A program made the position numbers and the translations under genes. 64,000 nt of DNA from positions 4,310,068 to 4,374,067 of the forward strand of contig CM025849.1 of NCBI GenBank assembly GCA_003952965.2. The letters run 5' to 3'. This stretch comes from Morella rubra (lineage: Eukaryota > Streptophyta > Magnoliopsida > Fagales > Myricaceae). This document shows positions 11,001 to 23,600 of the stretch, one piece after another (the first letter of the stretch is position 1; every line of letters begins with the position of its first letter). A model generated the notes under the pieces. It did not search any database, was not told the origin of the DNA, and saw only the letters and a program-made list of their open reading frames with translations.

Positions 11001-14000
11001 TAAACCCATTACATAACAACAAAAAAGGTCATAAATACAAACAGAAAGAAAGAAACGTCTTTAGTTGGGGGGTTAGCAATAAAAAGAGAAACTTCATCTC
11101 AAATAAGAGCAAGTGGTGGGAGAAACAAAAACCTTAATGTTGTAGTCATCTCTCTCAGTAATTTGCTGCAACAGATGTTGGTTTTGATTCTGCATATCAT
11201 CATATGCCTGTCCAATTGACTAAAGAAAAACGATACCAATAATTACAGACCAATCTCATTATTATTCTTCAGAACCATCCACATTAGATAGGAGGAAACT
11301 AACCTCTATTTCAGACAAGTATGACTCGTTTTCTTCATTTTTGGATTTCAGGACATCAGTAAGTCTAGAAATATCCCTGCAATAGCAGTAAACTTGATTG
11401 GTAACAGCTCCTTATATATTTTTATCATTTCAAATAACAACGCCCTAATGGTAGGATATCAGCCTGCCAGTTAACATAAAGTATGAGAGATCACCGAGAC
11501 ACCTAATAATCAAAATGAAGCTATGAAATCTTCAAACAGAACACCAACCAGTTTTAGCAATACACTCAATGTTCTGACAAATATTTATAAACAGCTCAGC
11601 TAATTGCTGTTTCTAGATAAGTAACAACCATTCCAAAAGTGCCAATGCCACAATTCACTCATAACGTGACAATACAAAAAGCAGAGAATGGAAAAGTAGC
11701 TCCAAACTCTAAGCAATCCAAAACGTTAATGGAAAAGGTGCTTGATGTAGTCATCCAGTAAAAGAATTATGTTTAAAATGTTGTATTAGAGACAGAAGCT
11801 TTAGTTTGATCTCGGTAGCTCAACAAACTCAAACGTCCTATTGACAGCTAAAGACAAATACATGCGCTAGTTATGACAGAGATCCATTGCAATCATTATA
11901 CTCTAAAACATCTCAACAACCACACAAGGCATAATCTATATATCAGAAGCAGAAACAGGAAGGGAAACAAAGAACTACTAGGAAAAGCTCCCATCAAAAC
12001 AGATGAGGCTAAACAGAGTGCACCCTCTTTTTACACAACATACCAATCAGCAACGTTTAAGACACATACAAGCCTTCACCATCAGGATCTTTCTTGAAAG
12101 TAGCTGTGCAAACTCATAAAGAGCATAAAAATAAGCGAGAGAAAGAGAGAGACTTGCAAGCAATGTTGTCCATTGAATATGTTTCAACCAAAAAAAAAAG
12201 GTTAAAAGTACATCAAATAAGGGTTCAACAGTGGTTGCAGGTTACAAGAAAATTTCATTATCTTTGTCAAATGTAATCAAACCTTTTAGACGCTTCTAAT
12301 TTTTGCCTCAGCTCAGCAATCTCAGCTTCTGCTGCAGCGAGCCTTTGTTGGGATATGGCCTCAGCTTCATTTGCTGTCTTTACTCGCAATTCCAGGTTGT
12401 GCTCATCAAGAGAGGATTTCAACGTTTGAACATGAGCCCATGCCTTGTATTCTAAGTCCCTGGCTTCCACGACATCCCTGAAGATATTAAGAACTCGTAA
12501 GAGAAGTGACATCATGATGCTACACTTTAAGTAAAAACAACTCAAAATTTTCTGAGCAGCCCATGACGATAATTTAGATGAATGTGCAAAACTTAGTTTA
12601 TGCAGAATTGAGCTGTTACACCACATTGACATTACAGAACAAGAATCAGTGTTGTGTTGGTGGCATAGGACATGATAAAGGGATCTGCCAATTACTTATA
12701 GAAGAATCCTCTTACCAAGATAAGAGATCCTCCTGTTTAGTTTGGTATATTAGAACAAATTGCAATTTGGCATAGACATGCACAATGGTTTTAGTGAATT
12801 TCACAAGATTGCAGAGAAAAATTCCTTAGAAAATAAAAAGACTAATGCAGATTCTCTACCTTGAATCAGTAGATTCACGTCTATACATTTCCAGAATCAA
12901 CTTTAACTCCAGATCACTTTCCTTCATATCTTGTACCTGCAAAAGAAGAAAGACAAAATTACTCGAGCCAAATCATTAGTAGATTATATACCTTCAATGC
13001 TAAAAGAAAAAAATTAAACTGGGCCCCTTTTTAACAAAGAAGCATTCTGACAAACAAAACCACCCAAAAATTTTCTCGAGAACAAACTCTATTCCAGCTA
13101 AAAGTGTCTGTAATGCCACTCAGGAGATTGCATCAATAGAAAGAAAGGAACACAAGGAAAAATTTATCAACAAACCAAATCCTTTTTGTTTTTTTCTTTC
13201 AAAAAGACAATGTATATCTGTAATCCTTTCGCTATTAGGGTGCCTTCTGACTTAACGACATGTTTCCAAGGAACATTACTATCATATGTCTCTTCCAGTA
13301 ACCTGTGTTAAGTGAGACAAAATGAACTAGCTCCAAATCCCTACAGATGACCATTACAGAGCATTCCTAACCAGATAGGTCGACTTATCACAACTATTGC
13401 CTACAGGAACTTTTTTTCTCCTTCAATTAGCTAGCCCCATAAGTAGGTAACTAGACAGTACAAATTCATTTGTGCAATACTTGAACAGGAGAGCAGAATT
13501 AAAGAAGGAATATTCACCACTATTCAACATACATTTCCATTCAATGGTTTGGGGTTCAGATACAAATAACATAAACATATCATACCATAGCTTGCAGCTT
13601 TCGCATCTCGGCAACTTGATCAGCAGATCTAGCAGATAAGATTTCATATTCTTTCACCTGCTTTGGGGGGGGGGGAAGAGAGAAAGAGGAGGGGAACAAA
13701 AGGAGCTTGAAGCCTTTCAATCGCATCTAAGAATATGGCTACACAAATAAAAATACCCACCTTCCTCTCGAGAATACTAGAAAGAGAGTGCACATCAGCC
13801 CGTAGAGAATGAACATCTGAAGCAGCCTCTTTGTATTTACTCAATTCACTCTGCATAGTACTCATTTCCTCAGGAAATGAAGAAAGCAAGGTTTTAAATT
13901 CTGCAATAATTTCTTTTCTTCCTGCAATGCAGAGAATCTACATCATTAATGCAGCCTTAACTCTAAAGAGATACAGCAGCACAAGTTCAATGAATCAAAG

Positions 14001-17000
14001 AAAAGCATCAAATCTATTATGACCTGGCTCTCTTGCTGCTTCTTTCAGCTTAGATTCAATCCTATTCCTTTCCTCAATTTGTCTCTGCATCTCCATCCGC
14101 ATATCAGTTGCTCTAGAATCAGCGACCGCAGCAGATCTTCGAGAAACATCGGCAATGTCATTTTTAATAATCAATTCTCTCTCCCTCCACACAAGGTTGT
14201 CCTTCTCAACCTATAGTATCCAATAAACATAGATGGTAAGAACCAGAACCAAACCCTTGCAACAAGCATGACAGATGGAGGCGTAAATGAAACTACCGAC
14301 CAGTTACAACCTGTAGTTTTTCAAATAAGCCCTGAAATTGTAAAACTTCTGACTTTGACTTCTCTATTTGATCTTTCACAAGGAGATAAGCCTTAGAGGA
14401 GGAAATGCTCTTCACATTCTTCAACATGTTCTGTCATAGAAAATCCCATTCATATTATCTGACAGGATAAATAGGTGAAAACTGATCCTTTCTAATGAAA
14501 TATTTGCAGATATTACAGCCGCAGAGACATTAATGATGTAGAAAACTAACCCGAAAACCAGATAACTGCTGTAATATTTTTATCCTTTCTTCATGAAGAC
14601 CTTTCAGTTCCATGAGCCGACATGAAGCCTGGTCCTGTGGAGCTCAACCCAATTATTATGCCTGTCTCTCAAATGTTGACCAAATAGAGAAAAAGCCCAA
14701 GAGGAAGGAATTAAAAAATGGTCTTCACTCAGCAAGTTACCATTAGCTCTTTGAGAGTGGACTCCATATCGCGCAGATCTTTTTGCTTATCTTTGATCCT
14801 GTCACCAGCACCTTGCTTATTCCCTAGATTTAAGAGAGGAGAAAATGCCTCTTTTGCAGCATCTCTCCGTGCCTTAAGAGATGCTAAATTGCAATTACTT
14901 TCTTCTAACTCTGCAAGAGTAACCTCCAACTCCCCTTCAAAAACCAACAGAATTGAATATAATTCTGTGACTCACACAACATGAAAAGCAATGATCAAGC
15001 AGAACATTTATTTTTGCTTTTGAAAAGGTTTCTTTTTCTCTTGAGGGGTGGGAGAACAGGGTTTCTAAAAATTTGAATGCAGAATAGCATAAGAAATCAT
15101 AGAAATTGCATGCCTCATTATGTTCATTTAGTACGCTAGGCAATTTAATGAATCAAACAATACAAACGTACATATAGACGATCTCCATGTTAAAGTTTAT
15201 CCATCATCTTTTTATTGGGAAAAAAATTGAGTAAAGCAAGGTAATGGGAAGGCAGAGTTAGCTAGAGCCCAAGAACGGCAGCTCTCAAGAATAAAGACTT
15301 GTTCTTGAAAGCTCAAGTTTTTAACTATCGCACTTAACATACATGTTTATGTATCTTAGATAACTTGCACAATTGACATGCTCCACACCTAAATATACTC
15401 AATTATTTTCTCCTTTGGGAGAGTATGCCAGACGCATTAACATTTGTGCAATTCGAATACACAAGTGAGATTACTATTATAAAAAATGACTTCATATTCT
15501 TCCTGGGGTCATCTGAATCATGCAAATGAAGGTCATAAATGTTAAAACTATATCCACCACACAGAAAAGGACTCCAAAAATGCAAACCCTTGTCAGAAGT
15601 TACAAACAAATCACTAACTAAAAGTGGAAAGGCACCTATTTATAAGCGGATATTTGGAAGCCCTTCAATATCTACTGTACTCCATGTAAAAAGAAATTGG
15701 CACAAGTCTATGAATCATTGCAGGTCATTATGCCATGCATTCCAGTCACTTATCACTTCTGAAATTCATTAATCCATTGCACAAGTCAAACAATGTTCAC
15801 ATACAAGCAAACGGTATACCAGAAAAGGAAAAACGAATTTTATCCTCTTCAGATTTTCGAAGACCACAATAACAGGTTATACATCTTGGGATATAGCCAA
15901 AACAGGGAAATGTGACACATACACTCAGCATTAGCTAGATGATGCTAAACATCGTGTACTTGGCAAACAGAAATAGGGCACTTTTTGCTTACTGCCTGAC
16001 TCCGGCTAAATTGTTTTCTGAAAGTTCAACACACTTTGGTCACAAATCCAGCTTCGACACCGCCACCAACAAAAATTTCAAGGCATAAATATACATGATT
16101 CACTATACTGACACACTATAAATATCTACAGATGGCAAACATCTAGCACACATACAGACATATAGGCTTGTTACAGTACCATCATGAGTAGGAGCCTTAC
16201 TTGAGGTGCAAAGTGACAAGAAATGAAATCTGGCTGTGCTGGTGGGACAAACTAAGTACAGGGTTTCTGATTCAGTCCAGGACTAAATTGTTGACAGACA
16301 ACACTTTCTGGTTGCCACTTAGGTCCTGCAATTTTTGCAGTGCTGTTCCAAATGAAGACAATCCAATCTTCTATCTCATTTCTAATTCTCTGTCAATGCA
16401 TAGATACTTCATATGTCCAATGACAAGGGTGACCATCCACCTGATTCTTCCATTCTGGAAGTTCCTGTGTTAGGATTTTACGCCACTTGCTGCTGGGTAA
16501 AATATCCTTAGTCTTTCTGAGTGCTTGAGAAGTGAAATATACAACTGGTCTACAGGGTTTCTCACCAAAGATTCAGTCATAATTGACAGTTTCAAAACAT
16601 GACTGACGAAAGAAAAAATTAGAAAGTTACCTCTTAGACGTGCAATCTCAGCTTTCTTTTTTGCATGATTGTCTTGGTGTCTCTGCAATTCCTTTGCCAG
16701 TGACATGTGTTTCAAATGAAGATCAGTGAATTCCAATCTCAAGTTATTAACCTCATTCTCTAAATTCTGAGATGTCTTTTGCCTGCATGAACCTAGCAAA
16801 AGGAACAGCATATGAATACAACTGACAAGGAGTTCTATGAACTTCACCTATCCCACTTGATTCTTACCATCATCTGGAAGTTCCTTCAACATTGTAGCCG
16901 GTAATCCATCCTTTAGGTGCCACAGATTATCAATGGCTGCTACAATATTGTGTAAAATATCCTTAGTCTTTCTGGATGCAGTTTCTCTATCTACTTCCAT

Positions 17001-19192
17001 ATGATTTGCGCAATCATATGTAGAGGAATTCTCAGTTGCACCAGTTTCTATGAGCCGACTACGAAAAGCATCCTTAAATGTAGAGGAAACCCCATCTGGA
17101 AAGCATTTTAAAAGGCCTTATTAGCAAGAGATGCATAATACAGCCCAGCCATTGCTAGTTAACACAATTTTGACAGTTTAAAGAGTTGGAAACACAGCCT
17201 CTACAAATTCAGAAAAGAGATATATGGTGCCATAAAACAAGGCCAAAATAACACTTATTTAAATAGGCAAAAAGAGACAGAAAAGTAACATAGGTTTCAA
17301 GAGTTAATTGTCGCCCCACACACGTGGGCACGCACAAACACTATACAGAGTACCACCATAGAGAATGGCGTTGTGAAAATTAAAATCTAGAAGAGGTACA
17401 GCTTGGGATGGTAGAGATCGGGAGATCATAAAGAACCATGTTTCTCATTGCACTACTAAAATTCCAATACTCTCTATGTAGTTTGGACTTTATGCACCTG
17501 ATGGAAAGAGGCACTGGCATATATACATGAAAACCTTCTCATTTCTTTGTTTTCCAAGGATTCATGCAAACAAATACTTGACTGGCTTGACAAATACAGC
17601 ATGGATAATTGGACCCTTGTAGCATTTGGTAGCCAAGTCCATCAAATGTCCCAACACTTCCAAAAATTCAGGGAACACTAACAAAAGCAAACATAGGTCG
17701 CAAATCAATTCTCAAACAAAGAATCCACCTTCACTACCTCCACCATTATTGCCAGCCCCACCACAATGAGTCCAAAATGCGAAGCACCACTTGATTATTG
17801 AAGCCCTCCAATTGAATTACTTTAAAAGAAATTTATGTTTTGCTGCATGATATACTGAATTCCAGAATAGTATTAATAACAAAGAAAGCCATTTCAAAAA
17901 ACCATACAATATTGAGAACCTAACCACAATCATAAAAATTAAAAAATTGCAATTGTCCAGAGATTTGGAGTTTCTTGGGCAATGCGGAGATATATGGGAG
18001 ACCTCCTAAGTTTAAAATTCAAAATCTTACCCAATCATAAGCTTCAAGTAAAAGGACAAACAGCAACATGGAAAAAAAGAAGAAACATCACCAAACCCAC
18101 CTACTTCAACATAAAAGAAGGTCTCAGAGGAAAGGGCAAAACTATTTTTCACAACCCCCTATTTACACAACATGGTTCCCAAACAAGAGATTGATTTTAA
18201 GGCACTCAGAACAGATAAAGCATTTAATCAAATAGCACCACCAAAAGAAGAAACGCAAACAAAATTTAAGGCAGTTGATCCAAACCGTTCATACCTGGCA
18301 GATGTTTGCCACCCTGTTCACTACTTGACTCTCTTGTACAGATGGAAAATGATTCCAAGTCATCCACCAGCTGATGTCAAAAACAGAAGTCAATCTAACA
18401 CCAAAGATTATAATTCTTTACACATAAAATAACCAAATAGGAAGAACAGAAGAAAAAGACAGCCTCGGATTATTAAAAGCAGAGAAATGCAAATAAAAAA
18501 GATTATTACCTTGCCCAAGGACTTATTGACCACCGCTAACGTGGAATCATAAGGTTGTTGTTTCTGCTTCAGTTGAGAGAATTTACTCTCAAGTGAATAA
18601 TACTCAACCTTCTGAGTTTCTAACTTCTGTACAAGCTTTTGATTTTGATATTGAAGAACAGCAATATCCAGCTGCATCACAGTAGATGAAAAACATTAGT
18701 TAGAATCGGTTGCTGTGAGGAAGTGCTTTGGTATTATCATCTTAAAAGTAAATTACACAGCATATAATTGCTCCGAAATGGCAAAGCAGGAAGTCATCTA
18801 AAAATGGGTGATCCAATTGTGCGTTCAAAATTCTGATAACAATTTTTGTCCCGGTCAAGGAACTGGGCTTTAAACCTTTGTCAGACTAAAAGCACAGTGC
18901 TAAGAAAAATGTGATCACAAAGTTAACCAGATTCCGTAAGCAAATAATGTTGGGGAGAGTATAGCCTGTCATAATCAAATTCACATATACAAGGCAACCA
19001 CTAGCAGAAAAAAAGATTCTTACAGTTAATAATTCCTTAGAGGTCACAAACTAAGTAACGAGAAAATCCTACCTTTTTGTCCTCAGAAATGGGCAAGAAG
19101 GGCTGTTTCTTAGCAGTTGCAGCCGCAGCAGCCGTGGGTGATATGGAGCTAAAGTGACGCCGTTTTCGGTCCGGCTCACCAGTGCTCCCCAT
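8098..19192 (-). CDS. HUB1: HUB1 / BRE1-like E3 ubiquitin ligase (histone H2B monoubiquitination)
   Basis: RING E3 ligase that, with HUB2, monoubiquitinates histone H2B in the nucleus, promoting transcription and affecting seed dormancy, flowering and defence. Nineteen exons in transcription order: 19073-19192, 18510-18671, 18295-18370, 16868-17095, 16631-16792, 14741-14934, 14551-14634, 14311-14430, 14024-14210, 13761-13921, 13586-13657, 12860-12936, 12283-12477, 11304-11376, 11133-11207, 10229-10366, 9942-10144, 9700-9865, 8098-8229. They join in frame to 874 aa, about the length of Arabidopsis HUB1. The N-terminus MGSTGEPDRKRRHFSSISP is characteristic of HUB1; an in-frame ATG nine codons upstream was not chosen because of that similarity. 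Residues about 40-800 are heptad-rich coiled coil. The C-terminal C3HC4 RING has ligands C822, C825, C837, H839, C842, C845, C857 and C860, and the protein ends FGPNDVKPVYI. All expected residues are present and no damage is seen. Confidence 0.95.
8821..9098 (-). repeat. Direct repeat copy 1 in HUB1 intron 18
   Basis: About 278 bp (on the + strand starting TGTGGAACTTCGTGATTGTA) recurs at 9134-9406 in the same orientation, differing by scattered substitutions and a few short indels. Both copies lie in the last HUB1 intron, between the exons encoding the two halves of the RING. No coding content. Confidence 0.85.
9134..9406 (-). repeat. Direct repeat copy 2 in HUB1 intron 18
   Basis: Partner of the copy at 8821-9098, offset about 313 bp with a 35-bp spacer. 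The divergence suggests an older duplication than the one in the ATG3 fragment. Confidence 0.85.
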
Positions 19193-20008
19193 TGAAACCC
19201 TAGCACCCACCCACCACAAGCTCCACTGGCATCAGGCAACGCCAAAATTTGGTGTTACAGTCCGCAAACTAGAACCCCCTGCGACCTAAGATAACTATTT
19301 GAAACCACAATAATACAGAAAGAAACACTCGACCAACCAATTCCTCAAAACCCTAATACAAATGTCCCCACCCGAAAACGATGTTATTCTTTAGCTCCCA
19401 ACCCCTGATTTCCCTACACCCTAATTCAAAGCTTTCTATGTCTCTTTCTCTTTCTATGCGTGTCTCTCTCTCTCTCTCCCCCTCCGTCCCTGTAAGTGCG
19501 GATATCAGATATGGAGGTTCCCTCTCAACTGTCTCTCTCCAAAGACGCTCTTCCTTCTTCTCTCTGAACCTCGAGGTGGAGAGAGAAAAAGTAGTTTTTG
19601 TGTGTTCGCATAAAAGACTGCTCGGAATTTTGTGAAAGTAGCGAGGGTAATTTTGGTATTGTACGTGGCGGAGTTTGTGTACATCCACCTGTTCCAGAAA
19701 GTTGAGAGGGGAGCGAATGGCTGACTTGGCGAAGTCTCATTGGGTCACTTTCAGCGCTTACTGGCTTTTGCAGGAGGTCCACCCTGTGTCTTGGCGCTGT
19801 ATTTTTGTTGGTAGATTTGTGAAAAGTTAAAGAAATCCAATCATTAATCTCCTTCGTGTAACTATGGAAACTTCTTAAATTCTTTTGGAAAAAGGTAAAC
19901 TATGATCCATTTAAGCATTTTGATTCGTTTTTCTCGGAAAATAAAAAGTACTTTATTTGAATTTTTTTTATGCTGACCAATGTTTCACTTATTAATACTA
20001 AAACAGAA
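19193..20008 (-). promoter_or_regulatory. HUB1 5'-UTR and upstream region with CT/GA-rich tract
   Basis: The stretch directly upstream of the HUB1 start includes a pyrimidine-rich block on the + strand at about 19439-19490 (CTCTCTCTCTCTCTCC), which reads as GA repeats on the coding strand. This is a common feature of plant 5'-UTRs and core promoters. The transcription start cannot be located from sequence alone. Confidence 0.4.
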
Positions 20009-20345
20009 GGGCATAAATACACCCACGATATTTAGAGTATAAGAAAATTACAGATTACTCTTCGAAATAAAGAAAGTTACAAATTAATTAATGTGGTAAA
20101 TTTGTCATTAGAAATATATCTTTTCATCCATCTTCGTCTCTTTCACTAATGACAGATATTAATGGATTATAATGTCTACTTGAACATGTAACACACTATA
20201 ATTAATACTAACTAGCATGTTGTCAATAACGGAAATAGATGAAATGACGTGGTTTTAATGAAAATCTTATCACGAGAATTAATTTGTAACTTTATTTATC
20301 TCATTAATTAATTTATAACTTTCTTATACCATAGGAGTTGTGGCC
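20009..20345. mobile_element. MULE-like MITE relic (relative of the element at 31112-32162)
   Basis: The left end GGGCATAAATACACCCACGA and inner sequence GAAAGTTACAAATTAATTAA face an inverted right arm AATTTATAACTTTCTTATAC at 20310-20335. The same terminal sequence and the internal motif TTCACTAATGACAGATATTA recur in the larger element beside LAP6. The right terminus stops at about GTGG near 20342, so the outer end is lost or degenerate and no target-site duplication could be assigned. Confidence 0.6.
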
Positions 20346-20662
20346 CCGCCAAAAAGAAAATCGCTCAAGACAATGCATTTTGAAGATATTTTCATTCTTT
20401 TCATTTTCCTTTGTCTGCTTTCCCGGTTGCCTCTATACGCTTACAAAATTCACCTCCTTAAAAATGATGAAAGAAATTTCAGTTTGATTTCAGCACGTTT
20501 TGGTCTATACAGTATGACAGTGTGGATCTAGTTATTGATCTACGCATCAGCTTTATGTACAAACAAATAACAGACTCCACTATATCGGTGTGATTGGAAA
20601 AGAAAGGGGGACAACATTACTAACATTTCAGGTACCGAGATGAAAAACCAGCCTCATTGGCC

Positions 20663-23600
20663 TCATTCATCTTTCATTGAAAATTCATGCATCCTCTTCT
20701 GCCCAACTTCCACTAGGAGCGTCAAAAGAGCCTCGCATGCTTGGGAGGCATCTGCTTCGGATGGGTCATCATTCAATGATGAATACACCATCCAAGCATG
20801 GTCTAGTTTGCGTTTTGGCCGCACGACAATGGATCCAGGGACTTCTGCATCACGACATGTGACAAGCCCATCGCTCTTCTCACCGTACCTGGTTTGCAGC
20901 AACTGGGCACATGCAGCCATTGCAGCACCGAGGGGAATTACCACTGGGAGTTTTGCAGGTTCAGCTGCAGATAGGGGTGCAACCACAGGTAGCTCAGCAT
21001 GTGCAACATGAGACAATGTGGCCCAAACCGCGGGTGAAATGCTAGCTTCTGTGTGGAATGAGACCACGGGGAGTTCTCTTGGCAACTGGTGTTTCATTAA
21101 AAATTCTCTCCTCTTTTCATAAGTCAAATCTTCCAAAGCTTGTATGTCCCCCTTCACAACAGCAGATGATATGTTAAGACTCCAAAAGTTCTTGAACTAT
21201 TTAAGGGCAGACTTGGAAAACAAACGAGTTCTTATATTAACAATGCAGAGCAGACATTTGAAAAGAGAATTCGCCTCAAGTTAGACTCAAATTCAACACG
21301 CCCTGCCTCATTATTTGAAATCAGCAATAGACAGATGGTTGTCAAGACAAGTGTAGTTGTCCATACTCCATACAACTAGTCTGAAGTCTATATTATCATG
21401 AACTTGGTAGATCCATAATTATACACTTGTCTTGACAATCACCTGCCTAAAAATGATTTTTTCCCAGTCGCACTGTATTTCTGCATGCAATTTCCATCCA
21501 CCTCAACTGCAAAAGATAACGCGATAATTGTTTGTGTATTTAATACTTTCAGGTATCCCCTGCATCATGTGAGCCTTTTTACTAGCCCCTATGGACATAT
21601 AGGTACGCGAAAATTACCTGCCTTAATTGCTCTTTAAACTTAGAAACAAGCATCACTTACATGAAAGCATAATTAATGATTACCTCCTAGAGAAAACAAT
21701 CAACAATGTTTTTTATAAAGATACACAAGGGAAAACAAAAAGGGAAAGGTTACTGAAAAGAACATCTAGAAATACAACCTATACTCTTGAAAACGTCAAA
21801 TAAAAAAATTGAATTCACACATGTGCAGCCATGGCAAAATCTCACTCAGTGGATTTCTGCAGGGCATCAAAATGTTAACTCGTGCATAAGAACCATGAAA
21901 ATCAAAACCAGTAGAGGGAGGCTTGGAGAACAAGCACAAAATATAGTACTGATTTGATAGCCCACCAAAATTATTTATCCATAGGTTATGTAGTGCATGA
22001 GGAATACAAAACATAACTCTTTCCTTGTTTCAGAATTTCAGAACAACAACAATACTAGAGCAGGGAACAACCCCCCACCCACCCTGGCTCAAGAGAAAGA
22101 AAAAAAAAAGGGATTGGAAATCAACCACAGCAACAAAATAAGACACAGATCAGTGTCAATTTCCACTTGTAAGACAGAGATCAGTATAAGTTTTTGTACA
22201 TAAGACACAGACACAGAACAGCATCAGACATCGAAACCAAAAAACCAACTCACCTTCATCACTTTACAGATCAGGATCTCCATCAGTTTCCGCACATTAA
22301 CATAATCACCAAGCTGTCCTTCTCGCAAGATATCAGAAGCAATAGGACTGCCACCGTAGGGACTCTGCGCTAGTACCAATCCAGCAACCTTATCTTTCAA
22401 ATCAGACCAATACAATGATAAAGCAGCTGCAGTATCTACTCCCCCTTTGCTATGTCCAAGAAGCAAAACACGCTTCCTGGAACCCCAATAGATTTCCTCA
22501 ATATACTCTTTTATCTCTCTGGCATTTTTCTCAACCGAAGCCTGATTAGCAACAGCTTGACTTTTAGAAAAGAACTGGAGTTACATGAAGTTGCAGACAA
22601 GCAAGACATGATCAAATACCTCGCTGTGAATCTTGGCAATATGACAAGCTAGACCCATCTTTGAGAAACTTGTTTTTGTATTAACAAAGTAAAGTGGTCC
22701 GTGGTTGCTGAAAAGACCTGTCAATTGCAAAATCAACCAAACCTGGGGAGCACAAAACCACTACTGCAGTGCCAAAAACTCTAAAGTGGAAACCAACCAA
22801 TAGAGAGACTAGAATCAGATGATGCAATCAAAGAATTATTTCCAAACATAACCATTTGTGCTGTGCAAAGGTCAAACTCAGGGTTTGAAATGAAACATCC
22901 AAATCTCCCACTCCCATTACGTTCTGCACGTAAATTTTATTTGGGTCTACATATTTAGAAATAAATCTGAAAACCCAAAACTTTAATCTATCATCATGCA
23001 GTTATAGGTAATTAAAAATTATTGATTGACTAAAGTTATCTACTTTCACAGTACAAGCAAGTTATCAAATGATCATGAAATTGAGCCTCTCTCACTAGAT
23101 TAACTTTTTTTAATGTAATTTTTTGTCTAGTCAAACATTCAAAATCCACAATAAATTATCTGTTCACAGATGACAAAGTCTCCAAACTCTGCGCTTACCC
23201 TAGAGTAAAAAGAAATTATGAAAATGGTCCCTACTCCCTAGCAAAGCCTAAAGGGCAAGAAAACTGCCAAAAATTATGTCATTTGGCTGAGCCCACAATG
23301 CTGGCAAGATTTACCAGAGGTGGTCTCTTAACCTCCTTAGCAGTGCCAAATAATGCAGAAAGCTTCATACAATTTCTTGCAGATATACAGATAACAATAT
23401 TCCCATTTCAGAGAACAACTGCAAATGCTACCTGGAACTAGCAAGTACACCATTGAGTTTGGCAACTTGTGAAGACCATGCCTGGCAGAAGTTGAAACAA
23501 CTGCTTTAATGACGACTCAAAATGCAAGGCAGATGCAGGCATACAACACAAAAAAGCTGCAAACTCTACCGTATATTGTCAAGAATTTCCATGAACCTCT

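Noticed and set aside
19353-19688. A 111-codon open frame on the - strand upstream of HUB1
   Set aside because: Dominated by the CT/GA microsatellite (repeated Arg-Glu), and consistent with 5'-UTR or promoter sequence rather than a gene.
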